Origin: an uncultured Eubacteriales bacterium
GTDB lineage: Bacteria > Bacillota > Clostridia > Oscillospirales > CAG-272
Length of the DNA: 64,000 nt
NCBI GenBank assembly: GCA_934525675.1
Contig: CAKSZH010000001.1
Span: 62,001 to 126,000 of the forward strand
Direction: 5' to 3'
Shown: positions 48,553-57,640 of the stretch, in pieces
How positions within the stretch are numbered: position 1 is the stretch's first letter
Layout of the letters: every line of letters begins with the position of its first letter
The notes under the pieces: model-generated
Told to the model about the DNA's origin: nothing
The model's input: only the letters and a program-made list of their open reading frames with translations
The model's database searches: none
Program-made: the position numbers and the translations under genes

Positions 48553-50946
48553 ATGAATATTACAGGAAAAACACTGCACACACTGGAATTCGATAAAATT
48601 CTCGAAATGCTTGCCGATTGTGCCATGACCGAAGGCGCAAAGGAGCAGGCACTTCTCCTCACCCCCTCCGACGACCCGGAGACGGTGGAGAAGAGACTCA
48701 AGCGTACCTCGGACGCGCGACGGCTTGCCGACGCAAAGGGTACGCCTTCTTTCGGTATGGTGACGGATGTTTCCGCCGCCTGCGAACGCGCGGACAAGGG
48801 CGCGGCGCTGACCCCGAAGGAACTGCTTGCCGTGGCGGCAGTCTTCCGCACCGCAAGAGGGCTTCTCGATTACGGAAAGGTCAACCGCACATTTACATCG
48901 TCGCTTGACGAGATTTTTGACCGCCTGATCCCCAACCGTTACTTGGAGGATCGCATCACGCGCTCCATTCTGGCGGAGGATATGATTGCCGACGAAGCAA
49001 GTACGACGCTTGCAGACATCCGCAGAAAGATCCGCGCGGAGAACAGCCACATCAAGGACTCGCTCCAGAAGTACGTGACCTCCGGGGCGTACTCCAAGTA
49101 TCTTCAGGAAAATATCGTAACAACGAGAGACGGACGTTACGTTATCCCGGTCAAAGCGGAGCACCGCAACGAGGTCAAGGGACTGGTACACGACACCTCT
49201 TCCACGGGTGCGACACTCTTTATCGAGCCGCTTGCCGTGGTCGAGGCGAACAACCGCCTCAGGGAGCTCGGCGCCAAGGAAGCGCATGAGATTGAGCGGA
49301 TCCTGCATGAGATCTCCGCCGAGGTCTCGGTGCATTCCGGCGAACTTCTTCTGGATTATCACAACATCACCGAGCTTGCCCTCATCTTTGCAAAGGCGGA
49401 ATTGTCCTCGCGGATGAAGGCGACGGAACCGGTTCTCTCCGATGACCGTTCCGTTTGTCTGCACAAGGCGCGCCACCCCCTCATCGACCGGAACAAGGTC
49501 GTTCCGGTGGATGTCGCCATCGGCGGCGATTACGATACGCTTGTCATCACGGGTCCGAATACCGGCGGTAAAACCGTTACGCTCAAAACGCTGGGGCTTT
49601 TCGCCCTCATGACACAGGCGGGACTGCATATCCCCGCCGAAGAGCCGTCAAGCCTTTGTATCTTTGACGACGTGCTAGCCGACATCGGGGACGAGCAGAG
49701 CATTGAGCAATCACTGTCCACCTTCTCGTCGCACATGACCAACATCGTCTCGCTGCTTGACCGCGTGAATGCCCGTTCGCTGGTTCTTTTTGACGAGCTT
49801 GGCGGCGGTACCGACCCCGTGGAGGGCGCAGCGCTTGCCGTTTCCATCATCGAAGCGGTCAGAGAGAAGGGCGCCATGTGCGCCGCGACGACCCACTACG
49901 CCGAACTCAAGGAATACGCGCTTGACACCGAGGGTGTATGCAACGCATCGTGCGAATTCGACGTGGAAACGCTCCGCCCGACCTATCGCCTGATCATCGG
50001 CACACCGGGTAAGTCCAACGCGTTTGCCATTTCCGAGCGGCTGGGGCTTCCCGCCGCGATCGTGGAGAGAGCGCGCGGATACGTCAGCGGCGACAGCAAG
50101 CGCTTTGAGCGCGTCATCGAACAACTGGAAGCCATGCGGCTGGAAATGGACCGCGACAAGCAGGCGGCAGAAAAGTCTCACGCGGAATTTGAACGCTACC
50201 GCGCCGACGCGGAGAAGACGCTTGCAAAACGGCTCCGCGATTCCGAAACGGAGTTGGAAAAAGCCAAGCAGAAGGCGGCTTCCATGGTGGAAAGCGCACG
50301 GATCTCGAGTGACTATATCTTAGCCGAAATGGACAAGGTACGGAAGGCAAAGGAATCCGAGCGGCTTGCCGAGACCATTGCCCAAGCCAGAAAAAACGTC
50401 CGTGACCACATCCGCGCAAATGAGGACAGCTTCAACCCCGTGGAGGAAGCGGAAAACGACGAGGAATACGTGCTTCCGCGCCCGCTGGTAAAGGGCGACG
50501 AGGTGTATATGACCGACGTCCGCAAACAGGCAACGGTGCTTGCCCCCGCCGATAAAAACGACTGGGTGCAGGTGCAGGTCGGCTCCTTCAAGACGCGCAC
50601 CAAACTGAAAAACCTCAAGCTGGTGGAAAAGAAGCCGCAGAAGCCAAAGGAGAAACCCAAGCCCGTCAAGGGCGCCGGGTATCATGTGGAAATGGATCGC
50701 TCTTTCTCCAATGAGATTGATCTGCGCGGACTGACCGGCGACGAAGCGTGGCAGAGAGTGGACAAATACCTTGACGATGCAGTCATGTCGGGGCTTTCGG
50801 AGGTCCGCCTGATCCACGGAAAGGGAACCGGTGCGCTGAAAAACGCGCTTTGGTTGTACCTGAAGGGCGACCGCCGGATTTCTTCTTACCGTCTCGGCAG
50901 ATACGGTGAGGGCGACGGCGGCGTGACGGTCGTGACCATGAAATAA
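48553..50946 (+). CDS. mutS2: Endonuclease MutS2
   Basis: Predicted 797-residue MutS2. It lacks the mismatch-recognition domain I. The core has ENIVTTRDGRYVIPVKAEH, HDTSSTGATLFIEP, ARHPLIDRNKVVP, Walker A GPNTGGKTV, Walker B-like FDELGGGTDP, and TTHYAELKEYA. A coiled-coil (about 515-620) and the C-terminal Smr nuclease domain, with IDLRGLTGDEAW and RLIHGKGTGAL, follow. MutS2 proteins act in recombination control or rescue of collided ribosomes (known). It is 67 bases after recO. Confidence 0.97.
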   Translation: MNITGKTLHTLEFDKILEMLADCAMTEGAKEQALLLTPSDDPETVEKRLKRTSDARRLADAKGTPSFGMVTDVSAACERADKGAALTPKELLAVAAVFRTARGLLDYGKVNRTFTSSLDEIFDRLIPNRYLEDRITRSILAEDMIADEASTTLADIRRKIRAENSHIKDSLQKYVTSGAYSKYLQENIVTTRDGRYVIPVKAEHRNEVKGLVHDTSSTGATLFIEPLAVVEANNRLRELGAKEAHEIERILHEISAEVSVHSGELLLDYHNITELALIFAKAELSSRMKATEPVLSDDRSVCLHKARHPLIDRNKVVPVDVAIGGDYDTLVITGPNTGGKTVTLKTLGLFALMTQAGLHIPAEEPSSLCIFDDVLADIGDEQSIEQSLSTFSSHMTNIVSLLDRVNARSLVLFDELGGGTDPVEGAALAVSIIEAVREKGAMCAATTHYAELKEYALDTEGVCNASCEFDVETLRPTYRLIIGTPGKSNAFAISERLGLPAAIVERARGYVSGDSKRFERVIEQLEAMRLEMDRDKQAAEKSHAEFERYRADAEKTLAKRLRDSETELEKAKQKAASMVESARISSDYILAEMDKVRKAKESERLAETIAQARKNVRDHIRANEDSFNPVEEAENDEEYVLPRPLVKGDEVYMTDVRKQATVLAPADKNDWVQVQVGSFKTRTKLKNLKLVEKKPQKPKEKPKPVKGAGYHVEMDRSFSNEIDLRGLTGDEAWQRVDKYLDDAVMSGLSEVRLIHGKGTGALKNALWLYLKGDRRISSYRLGRYGEGDGGVTVVTMK

Positions 50947-50988
50947 GCGGCCGACGCCCGAAAATCCCCGGAAATATGAAAAAACAGC

Positions 50989-51026
50989 AAAGAAACGCGC
51001 AAGACTATTGCCTGCGCGCTTCTTTT
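50989..51026 (+). terminator. Terminator after mutS2 overlapping the next promoter
   Basis: AAAGAA-A-CGCGCA pairs with TGCGCG-C-TTCTTT (one mismatch), followed by TTTG. The 3' arm overlaps the spacer of the metY promoter at 51008-51036. Confidence 0.7.
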
Positions 51027-51036
51027 GTGGTACAAT
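51008..51036 (+). promoter_or_regulatory. Promoter of the metY-metA unit
   Basis: TTGCCT (51008-51013) and TACAAT (51031-51036) with a 17-base spacer, 40 bases before the metY start. The short leader has no SAM riboswitch or T-box. Confidence 0.7.
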
Positions 51037-51076
51037 ACTATTTATATATCTTGATGTTTCCGGAAGGAGAAATGCT

Positions 51077-52369
51077 ATGACCGATCATTATGAGTTTGAG
51101 ACCAATTGCATTCAGGCGGGGTATCACCCGAAGAACGGCGAACCGCGTGTTCTGCCGATCTGCGAGAGTACTACTTACCGCTACGACAGCGCCGCTTCGG
51201 TCGGCGACCTGTTCGACCTGCGCGCCGAGGGACATATGTATTCCCGTATCTCCAACCCGACCGTCGCGGCGGTGGAGGAGAAGATCGCGGTGCTGGAGGG
51301 CGGCGTCGGTGCGATTCTCACGTCGTCGGGACAGGCGGCAAACTTCATTGCCGTGCTCAACATCACGAGTGCGGGGCAGAACATCCTTGCCATGTCCTCT
51401 ATTTACGGCGGAACGGTCAACCTGTTTGCCGTGACCTTGAAACGGCTCGGCATTGAAGTGCGCTTTGTAACTCCGGAAATGACCGACGACCGGGTTGAGG
51501 CATTGATCGACGAAAACACCCGTCTTTTCTTCGGCGAGACCATCGCCAATCCCGCGCTCACCGTGTTTGACATGGAGCGCTACACGACGCTTGCGCACCG
51601 CCACAGGCTTCCCGTTATCGTGGACAATACCTTTGCAACGCCGTATCTCTGCCGCCCGTTTGCGTGGGGTGTGGACATCGTGACCCATTCCACCACCAAG
51701 TATATGGACGGTCACGCGGAGATCGTCGGCGGAGCGGTCGTGGACAGCGGAAATTTCGACTGGACAAAAGGAAACCGTTATCCCGAATTGACCACGCCCG
51801 ATGAATCCTATCACGGCGTCACCTACACGGAGCAGTTCGGCAGAGCGGCATATATCACCAAGGCGCGGGTGCAGCTTGTCCGCGACCTCGGCTGTCTCAT
51901 GACCCCCGTGACTGCCTTCCAGCTCAACACGAGCCTGGAATCCCTCCCCGTCCGCATGGACCGGCACTGCGCAAACGCGCTTGCCGTCGCGCAGTATCTG
52001 GAGGGGCACGACATGGTGACCTATGTCCGCTATCCGGGGCTTCCGTCCGATCCGCAGTATCCTTTGGCGCAGAAGTACCTTCCGCACGGCGCGTCCGGCG
52101 TGATTACATTCGGCGTGAAGGGCGGACGCGGGGCGGCAATGAAGTTCATGGATTCTCTCCGGCTTGCCGCGATCGTCGTCCATGTTGCCGACGCGCGGAC
52201 CTCGGTGTTGCATCCCGCAAGCTCGACGCACCGCCAATTGACCGACGAACAGCTCGTCGCCGCGGGAGTGCTTCCGGAGCAGGTGCGGCTTTCGGTCGGA
52301 CTTGAGAATATTTCGGATATCCTCTCGGATATCGGTCAGGCGCTCGAAGCGGCGCGGACGGAAGGGTAA
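51077..52369 (+). CDS. metY: O-acetylhomoserine sulfhydrylase
   Basis: Predicted 430-residue PLP enzyme of the Cys/Met metabolism family, forming homocysteine from O-acetylhomoserine and sulfide. FETNCIQAGYHP, YSRISNPTVAAVEEKIAVLE, SSGQAANFIAV, VDNTFATPYLCRPF, THSTTKYMDGH (Schiff-base lysine), and HPASSTHRQL are family marks. GGAAGGAG precedes the ATG at 51077. The metA gene, 8 bases downstream, makes its substrate, so the pair forms the direct-sulfhydrylation route to methionine. Confidence 0.95.
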   Translation: MTDHYEFETNCIQAGYHPKNGEPRVLPICESTTYRYDSAASVGDLFDLRAEGHMYSRISNPTVAAVEEKIAVLEGGVGAILTSSGQAANFIAVLNITSAGQNILAMSSIYGGTVNLFAVTLKRLGIEVRFVTPEMTDDRVEALIDENTRLFFGETIANPALTVFDMERYTTLAHRHRLPVIVDNTFATPYLCRPFAWGVDIVTHSTTKYMDGHAEIVGGAVVDSGNFDWTKGNRYPELTTPDESYHGVTYTEQFGRAAYITKARVQLVRDLGCLMTPVTAFQLNTSLESLPVRMDRHCANALAVAQYLEGHDMVTYVRYPGLPSDPQYPLAQKYLPHGASGVITFGVKGGRGAAMKFMDSLRLAAIVVHVADARTSVLHPASSTHRQLTDEQLVAAGVLPEQVRLSVGLENISDILSDIGQALEAARTEG

Positions 52370-52377
52370 GGTGGAAG

Positions 52378-53295
52378 ATGCCGATCAAAATTCCCAACCT
52401 GCTTCCCGCCACAAAGACGCTGACCGAAGAGAATATCTTCGTCATGACCGAGACCCGCGCCATGACGCAGGACATCCGTCCTTTGCATATCCTGATGCTG
52501 AATCTGATGCCGACCAAGATTGTGACGGAGACCCAGATTGCGCGGCTCGTCGGCAATACGCCGCTTCAGGTGGAGCTGGAGCTGCTCCAGACCGCCTCGC
52601 ACAAGGCGACGCATACCGATGAAGCGCATATGCTGGCGTTCTACAAGACTTTCGATGAGGTGGCGGACGAGAAATATGACGGCATGATCATCACGGGCGC
52701 TCCGGTGGAACAAATGCCGTTTGAATCCGTCAACTATTGGGAGGAGTTTTGTCGGATCATGGAGTGGAGCAAGAGCCACGTGACCAGTACTCTCCATATC
52801 TGCTGGGGCGCACAGGCGGGGCTGTATTATCATTACGGAATCCCAAAGTATCCGCTCCCGGAAAAACTGTCTGGCGTGTTTTCCCACCGCGTGGAGCACA
52901 AAGGCTCGATTCTGTTCCGCGGGTTTGATGACGCGTTTTACGTGCCCCATTCCCGTTTTACGACCTGTCGGCGCGAGGACATCGAAGCGGTCCCGGCACT
53001 CAAGATTCTTGCCGCGTCGCCCGAGGCGGGCGTATACGCCGTCAGCACCGACGGCGGCAAGCAGATCTTTCTCACGGGGCACCTCGAATACGACGGGGAC
53101 ACGCTCGCAAAGGAGTATTTCCGCGACGAGGCGGCGGGGCTTTCTCCCCGCGTGCCGAAGCATTATTTCCCGGGTGACGACCCGAAGCGTCCTCCCGTTG
53201 TCAACTGGCGCTCCTGTGCCAACCTGCTGTTTTCCAACTGGCTCAACTACTTTGTTTACCAGACCACGCCCTATGATGTGGGCAGAATCAGCTGA
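52378..53295 (+). CDS. metA: Homoserine O-acetyltransferase (MetA type)
   Basis: Predicted 305-residue MetA/HTS-family transferase activating homoserine. The catalytic Cys is C142 in TLHICWGAQAG, and HLEYDGDTLAKEY carries the His/Glu region. The residue at position 111 is Glu (GAPVE), which in characterised MetA proteins selects acetyl-CoA; Gly there gives succinyl-CoA. Acetyl use agrees with metY upstream. The start is 8 bases after metY with AAGGTGG, so they are co-transcribed. The name homoserine succinyltransferase would be misleading here. Confidence 0.94.
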   Translation: MPIKIPNLLPATKTLTEENIFVMTETRAMTQDIRPLHILMLNLMPTKIVTETQIARLVGNTPLQVELELLQTASHKATHTDEAHMLAFYKTFDEVADEKYDGMIITGAPVEQMPFESVNYWEEFCRIMEWSKSHVTSTLHICWGAQAGLYYHYGIPKYPLPEKLSGVFSHRVEHKGSILFRGFDDAFYVPHSRFTTCRREDIEAVPALKILAASPEAGVYAVSTDGGKQIFLTGHLEYDGDTLAKEYFRDEAAGLSPRVPKHYFPGDDPKRPPVVNWRSCANLLFSNWLNYFVYQTTPYDVGRIS

Positions 53296-53466
53296 GTGCC
53301 GAGCCGGACAGCCGGACGGGATCATCGGTTTTGGCAATCTCTCGAAAGAGGGACGAAAGAACCCGGTAAAATCAGAGAAACCCAACAAAACGCATCCGGG
53401 ACGTTCCGCTTATGCCGCACGGCAAAAGGGAAGCCGCCCCGGAAGCATTCAAAAGAGGTATATAAA

Positions 53467-54306
53467 ATGGCAGAAGAAAATTGCACCCATGACTGCTCGA
53501 CCTGTTCTTCAAACTGTGCCGATCGTCAGCCCGAAAGTCTCCTGGAAGCGCCCAATCCGCTCTCCTCGGTCGGTCATGTGATCGCCGTTGTCAGCGGAAA
53601 AGGCGGTGTCGGAAAATCCATGGTCACCTCGCTTCTCGCGGTCGCCATGCAGAGAGCCGGCTTCCGCGTCGGCATTCTTGACGCAGATGTCACGGGACCG
53701 TCCATCCCCAAGGCGTTCGGTCTCACCGCACAGGTCACCGGCTCCGATCACGCCATGATTCCGCCGGAAACCAAGACGGGAATTCCCGTCATGTCGGTCA
53801 ACCTGATGCTGGAGGACGTGGAAGCGCCCGTCGTGTGGCGCGGACCCGTGATTGCGGGCGTGGTCAAGCAGTTCTGGTCGGATACCGTCTGGGACAGCCT
53901 CGATTACCTGTTTGTCGATTGCCCTCCCGGAACCGGCGACGTGCCGCTGACCGTGTTCCAGTCGCTCCCCGTGGACGGCGTTGTGATCGTGACCAGCCCG
54001 CAGGAGCTTGTCTCCATGATCGTGGCAAAGGCGGTCAACATGGCGGACATGATGAAGATCCCGGTGCTCGGCATTGTGGAGAACATGAGCTTTGTGCGTT
54101 GCCCCGACTGCGGGCATGAGATTCAACTGTTCGGCGAGAGCCACGTGGAGGAGACCGCGAAAAAGTTCCGGATTGATCTGCTTGCAAAGATGCCGATCGA
54201 CCCGGCGCTTGCTGCGCTTGTTGACGAAGGACGGGTGGAGGATGCGGAGAACGACTACCTGACCGAAGCCGCCGAAAAGATTAAAGAAAAGACCTACACC
54301 GAGTAA
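53467..54306 (+). CDS. mrp: Mrp/ApbC-type iron-sulfur carrier ATPase
   Basis: Predicted 279-residue P-loop ATPase of the Mrp/NBP35 family that assembles or carries iron-sulfur clusters. The N-terminus is cysteine-rich (CTHDCSTCSSNC). The deviant Walker A GKGGVGKSM, GILDADVTGPSIP, VDCPPGTGDVPLTV, and the CPDC pair in SFVRCPDCGHEI, which bridges a cluster in the dimer, are all present. It starts at 53467 after AAGAGGT; upstream in-frame codons overlap the metA end region. It lies 171 bases after metA. Confidence 0.94.
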   Translation: MAEENCTHDCSTCSSNCADRQPESLLEAPNPLSSVGHVIAVVSGKGGVGKSMVTSLLAVAMQRAGFRVGILDADVTGPSIPKAFGLTAQVTGSDHAMIPPETKTGIPVMSVNLMLEDVEAPVVWRGPVIAGVVKQFWSDTVWDSLDYLFVDCPPGTGDVPLTVFQSLPVDGVVIVTSPQELVSMIVAKAVNMADMMKIPVLGIVENMSFVRCPDCGHEIQLFGESHVEETAKKFRIDLLAKMPIDPALAALVDEGRVEDAENDYLTEAAEKIKEKTYTE

Positions 54307-54397
54307 ACCGACGCCGCGGAGGATTTTTCCGCACAAGCTGGAATCCGGTGCCGCGGAGAATTTCTTCACTGAAACCGAACGATCAAAGGAGGCAGGT

Positions 54398-55069
54398 ATG
54401 CAAAAGGATACGGTCAAAGCGGTAACGCCCACGCAATGCGTGACACACTCCCGCCGCGCTCTTCGCATCACTCTTATGGTGCTTGCCGGTGTCCTTGCGG
54501 CACTTTGCCTCCTTTTGCTTGTCACCAATCTCTTTGTCTGTTTTCGGGGGGGATCCCGTATCCGTACCCCGGAACAGCTTGCGGATGAGGAGTACCGCGC
54601 CGATGTGATCCTTGTACTCGGTGCGGGGCTTCGCCCTGACGGGATGCCCAGCGATATGCTGTCCGATCGCGTCCGCACTGCGGTCGGGGTGTATGAGAAG
54701 GGAATTTCCGGTCTGCTTCTGATGAGCGGCGACCGTTCGTCCGATACATACGACGAACCGCGGGCAATGGCGGCGTATGCCGGAACCCTCGCGTTTTTTG
54801 CGGACGGCGGGATTGATACCGACGGGGAGGGGTACTCTACCTACGAAAGCCTTGCCAACGTCAAAGCCCGTTTCGGGGAAGGGACGCGCGTCGTCATTGT
54901 GACCCAGTCCTATCATCTTTACCGTGCGCTGGATATTGCAAAGGTGCTGGGGCTTGACGCGGTGGGTGTTTCCGCAGATCTGCGTTCCTACCGCGGTCAG
55001 TTTGTCCGCGAGGTGCGGGAGATGCTTGCCCGTACCAAGGATTTTTTGTTTGCGCGTTTCAGAGGATAA
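54398..55069 (+). CDS. YdcF/SanA-family (DUF218) membrane protein, first paralogue
   Basis: Predicted 223-residue protein with one N-terminal membrane segment (about 22-50) and a DUF218 domain. ADVILVLGAGLRPDGMPSDM, LLMSGDRSS, STYESLANVKARFG, and VTQSYHLYRALDIAKVLGLD are the conserved blocks. The family has been linked to envelope or vancomycin-sensitivity phenotypes (SanA) but no activity is established. GGAGGCAGGT precedes the ATG. A shorter relative follows 54 bases downstream, a tandem duplication. Confidence 0.88.
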   Translation: MQKDTVKAVTPTQCVTHSRRALRITLMVLAGVLAALCLLLLVTNLFVCFRGGSRIRTPEQLADEEYRADVILVLGAGLRPDGMPSDMLSDRVRTAVGVYEKGISGLLLMSGDRSSDTYDEPRAMAAYAGTLAFFADGGIDTDGEGYSTYESLANVKARFGEGTRVVIVTQSYHLYRALDIAKVLGLDAVGVSADLRSYRGQFVREVREMLARTKDFLFARFRG

Positions 55070-55123
55070 AGGGGAGAGGAGACTCTCCTCTTTTGCGTAT
55101 CAATCGGAAAAGGAGGACAGCGA

Positions 55124-55666
55124 ATGAGAAAGAAGATCAGGGACCGGATCTTTTCCGCGGAGGAAGTGACACGGGACGGCTTTTCCGCAGACGTGATTTT
55201 AGTGTTCGGCGCGGGGTACCTGCCCGACGGCACGCCGAGCGATATGCTTGCCGACCGCATCCGGACCGGTGCGGAGCTGTTTCTTGCGGGCGCGGGCGCA
55301 GCGCTTTGCCTGAGCGGTGCCGTCGGAGCGGACGGGCATGACGAGCCCGCCGTCATGCGGCGGTACGCGCTTGCCTGCGGTGTGCCGGAAGATGCAATCG
55401 TCACGGATCCGGGCGGTGTTTCCACCTATGCAAGCGTTTCGTACCTTGCCCGCTGGGGGTACCGGCGCGCCCTGCTCGTTTCCCAGTCCTATCATCTTCC
55501 GCGGGCGCTTGATCTTGCACTGTGCATGGGGATCGACGCACGCGGAATTCCCGCTGATCGCCGGCACTACCGCAGAATGCCGTATTACCGCCTGCGGGAA
55601 TACATTGCCCGCACCAAGGATCACGTCAAGGTCAGGGTGTGTGCCCGCCACGGAAAGTTTCAATAA
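55124..55666 (+). CDS. YdcF/SanA-family (DUF218) protein, second paralogue without membrane anchor
   Basis: Predicted 180-residue DUF218 protein. ADVILVFGAGYLPDGTPSDM, LCLSGAVGADGHDEPAVM, STYASVSYLARWG, and VSQSYHLPRALDLALCMGID align block by block with the preceding gene. It lacks the N-terminal membrane segment, so it is probably cytoplasmic, unlike its neighbour. AAGGAGG precedes the ATG. A small hairpin (AGAGGAG/CTCCTCT with TTT, 55075-55095) lies between the two. Function unknown. Confidence 0.88.
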   Translation: MRKKIRDRIFSAEEVTRDGFSADVILVFGAGYLPDGTPSDMLADRIRTGAELFLAGAGAALCLSGAVGADGHDEPAVMRRYALACGVPEDAIVTDPGGVSTYASVSYLARWGYRRALLVSQSYHLPRALDLALCMGIDARGIPADRRHYRRMPYYRLREYIARTKDHVKVRVCARHGKFQ

Positions 55667-55681
55667 ATTTCACGTTTTCTC

Positions 55682-55710
55682 TGTACATTCCCGTCAAATT
55701 GTGCTACAAT
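55682..55710 (+). promoter_or_regulatory. Promoter of the NanA-like gene
   Basis: TGTACA (55682-55687) and TACAAT (55705-55710) with a 17-base spacer, 48 bases before the start codon. Confidence 0.65.
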
Positions 55711-55758
55711 GACTTTCTGGATACTATAAGTTTTATCCAACATCAAAGGAGAACTATC

Positions 55759-56670
55759 ATGAAGAACAAATTGTTCAGCGGTGTCTATCCGGCGTCCTTC
55801 AGTGTTTACGACGAAAACATGAAGGTCATCGTCCCCACGGTGGAAAAGATCATCAACTGGCAGCTTGCCTGCGGTGTCAAGGGCTTCTACGTCGGCGGTC
55901 ATACCGGCGAGTGCCAGGTGCTTCCGCAGCGTACCCGTATTGAGATGCTGGAAGTGGTCAAGAATACGGTCGGCGACCGCGGCAAGGTCTTTGCGCATGT
56001 CGGTTCCGGTCGGATGGAGGATGTTCTGGAGCTGACCAGATATGCCGATTCCATCGGAGTGGACGCAGTCTCCTCCATGGCGCCCGCCATGATGCCGTAC
56101 TATAACGACGAGGAAACGCTGGAGTACTACCGCATGATCGCGGCGAACACCTCCAAGCCCGTTCTCGCATATGTCACTCCCGCACTGTCGAATCCGGTTC
56201 AGTTCATGGAAAAGGCAATGCAGATCGACCATGTGATCGGCGCGAAGATCACCATTCCGAACTACTACGCGTTCGAGCAGGTGCTTCAGATCAACGGCGG
56301 CGATCTCAACGTCTTCAACGGTCCCGATGAAACCATGGTCTGCGGTCTTGCTCTCGGTGCGGACGGCGCAATCGGCACGACCTATAACTTCGCTCCGGAG
56401 CTTGCGGTCGGCATTTACAATGATTTTGTGTCGGGCAAGATCGCCTCTGCAAGAGAGAAGCAGTTCAAGCTGGACAAGCTGATTTCCATAGGCATCCGTC
56501 ACGGCGGTTCTGCGGCATACTGGAAGGCATACATGACTCTGCTCGGCTTTGACATGGGCATTGTCGTCGCTCCCCGCCACAATCTCGATAAGGACGAGAT
56601 GAAGGCATTTGAAAAGGAAGCGGTCGCCCTCGGACTGTACGAAGTCAACGACATGACAAAACTCAAGTAA
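55759..56670 (+). CDS. nanA: N-acetylneuraminate lyase-like aldolase (DapA/NanA superfamily)
   Basis: Predicted 303-residue class I aldolase. The Schiff-base lysine is K163 in GAKITIPN, Tyr138 is in LAYVTP, and GGHTGECQVLPQRTR is the carboxylate-binding loop. NGPDETMVCGLALGADGAIG matches the NanA-specific region rather than DapA. It would split sialic acid into N-acetylmannosamine and pyruvate. No sialic acid transporter or nanE lies beside it, so a related 2-keto acid is possible. Start at 55759 with AAAGGAG. It stands alone between its promoter and a terminator. Confidence 0.85.
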   Translation: MKNKLFSGVYPASFSVYDENMKVIVPTVEKIINWQLACGVKGFYVGGHTGECQVLPQRTRIEMLEVVKNTVGDRGKVFAHVGSGRMEDVLELTRYADSIGVDAVSSMAPAMMPYYNDEETLEYYRMIAANTSKPVLAYVTPALSNPVQFMEKAMQIDHVIGAKITIPNYYAFEQVLQINGGDLNVFNGPDETMVCGLALGADGAIGTTYNFAPELAVGIYNDFVSGKIASAREKQFKLDKLISIGIRHGGSAAYWKAYMTLLGFDMGIVVAPRHNLDKDEMKAFEKEAVALGLYEVNDMTKLK

Positions 56671-56683
56671 TCAAAGAGCAACC

Positions 56684-56715
56684 AAAAAAAGGCTCCCCGC
56701 GGGGAGCCTTTTTTG
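56684..56715. terminator. Bidirectional terminator between nanA-like and truB
   Basis: AAAAAAAGGCTCCCC/GGGGAGCCTTTTTT perfect stem; serves both convergent genes. Confidence 0.95.
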
Positions 56716-56719
56716 CTTT

Positions 56720-57640
56720 TCAGATTTCAAACATTTTGATTGCCTTGATTGCGAAGCCGTCCGGATAGTCGCGCACCTCGCCGAGCGCATAGAAGTGTCC
56801 CCCGGCATCTGCCATGCGGACACGCTGTCCGGTCGGAAAATCAGAGCCGATTTTCTTCTGGTAGATCTCGCAACCGCTCCTTGAGAGTTTTTCGTAGAAC
56901 GCGGGGAGTCTTACCAAGGGCAGATCATAAAACAAGGATTCCACGGGGGAAAGACGCGCAAGCCGTTCCTCCATCGTCATCCCGCCAAGTTCCGCCGGGG
57001 TGACGCAGGCATCAAGCGGGAAGCCGCACGCCTCGGTGCGAAGGAGCGAAGCCATCACGCCGCCGCAGCCGAGCGCCCGACCGATGTCCGCGCAGAGCGT
57101 GCGGATGTACGTGCCGCCGGAACAGTGAACGTCCAGGACATAATCGGACGGCACGTCCGTCGGTGTGACGGTAAGTGCGAAAATTTCGATTTCCCGCGCC
57201 TGCCGTTCGACCACCTTTCCCTCGCGGGCAAGATCCACCAGCTTGCGCCCGTCCACCTTGAGCGCCGAGTACATCGGAGGAACCTGACGGATTTTCCCGA
57301 CGAACGACCGGCAGATCTCCGTTACCGCTTCGGGGGAAGGGAGTGTATCGGTTTCGGTCAGCACTTTTCCCGTTGTGTCCTCCGTGTCCGTCGTCAGCCC
57401 GAGCCGGAGTGTCGCGCGGTAGCGCTTCGCGTCGTGGGAGAGATACTCCGCCGCCTTCGCGGCGCGTCCCACGAGAATGACCAGAACCCCTTCTGCCATC
57501 GGGTCAAGCGTTCCCGTGTGACCGACCCGTCTTGTGCCGTAGAGCTTCCGCATCATGCCGACCACGTCATGGGAGGTACAACCCGCGGGTTTGTTGACCG
57601 CGAGCACGCCGCACGGCTCGGTACTCACCGCCGCGTTCAT
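56720..57640 (-). CDS. truB: tRNA pseudouridine(55) synthase
   Basis: Predicted 306-residue TruB that makes the universal pseudouridine of the tRNA T-loop. The catalytic Asp46 is in HTGTLDPMAEGVL; VNKPAGCTSHDVV, VPPMYSALKVDGRKL, and CSGGTYIRTLCADIG are family marks. A C-terminal PUA-like part (about 245-306) follows. The start overlaps the stop of the trmB-nitroreductase gene (ATGA at 57637-57640), so it is last in the ychF operon. Confidence 0.96.
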   Translation of the reverse strand: MNAAVSTEPCGVLAVNKPAGCTSHDVVGMMRKLYGTRRVGHTGTLDPMAEGVLVILVGRAAKAAEYLSHDAKRYRATLRLGLTTDTEDTTGKVLTETDTLPSPEAVTEICRSFVGKIRQVPPMYSALKVDGRKLVDLAREGKVVERQAREIEIFALTVTPTDVPSDYVLDVHCSGGTYIRTLCADIGRALGCGGVMASLLRTEACGFPLDACVTPAELGGMTMEERLARLSPVESLFYDLPLVRLPAFYEKLSRSGCEIYQKKIGSDFPTGQRVRMADAGGHFYALGEVRDYPDGFAIKAIKMFEI

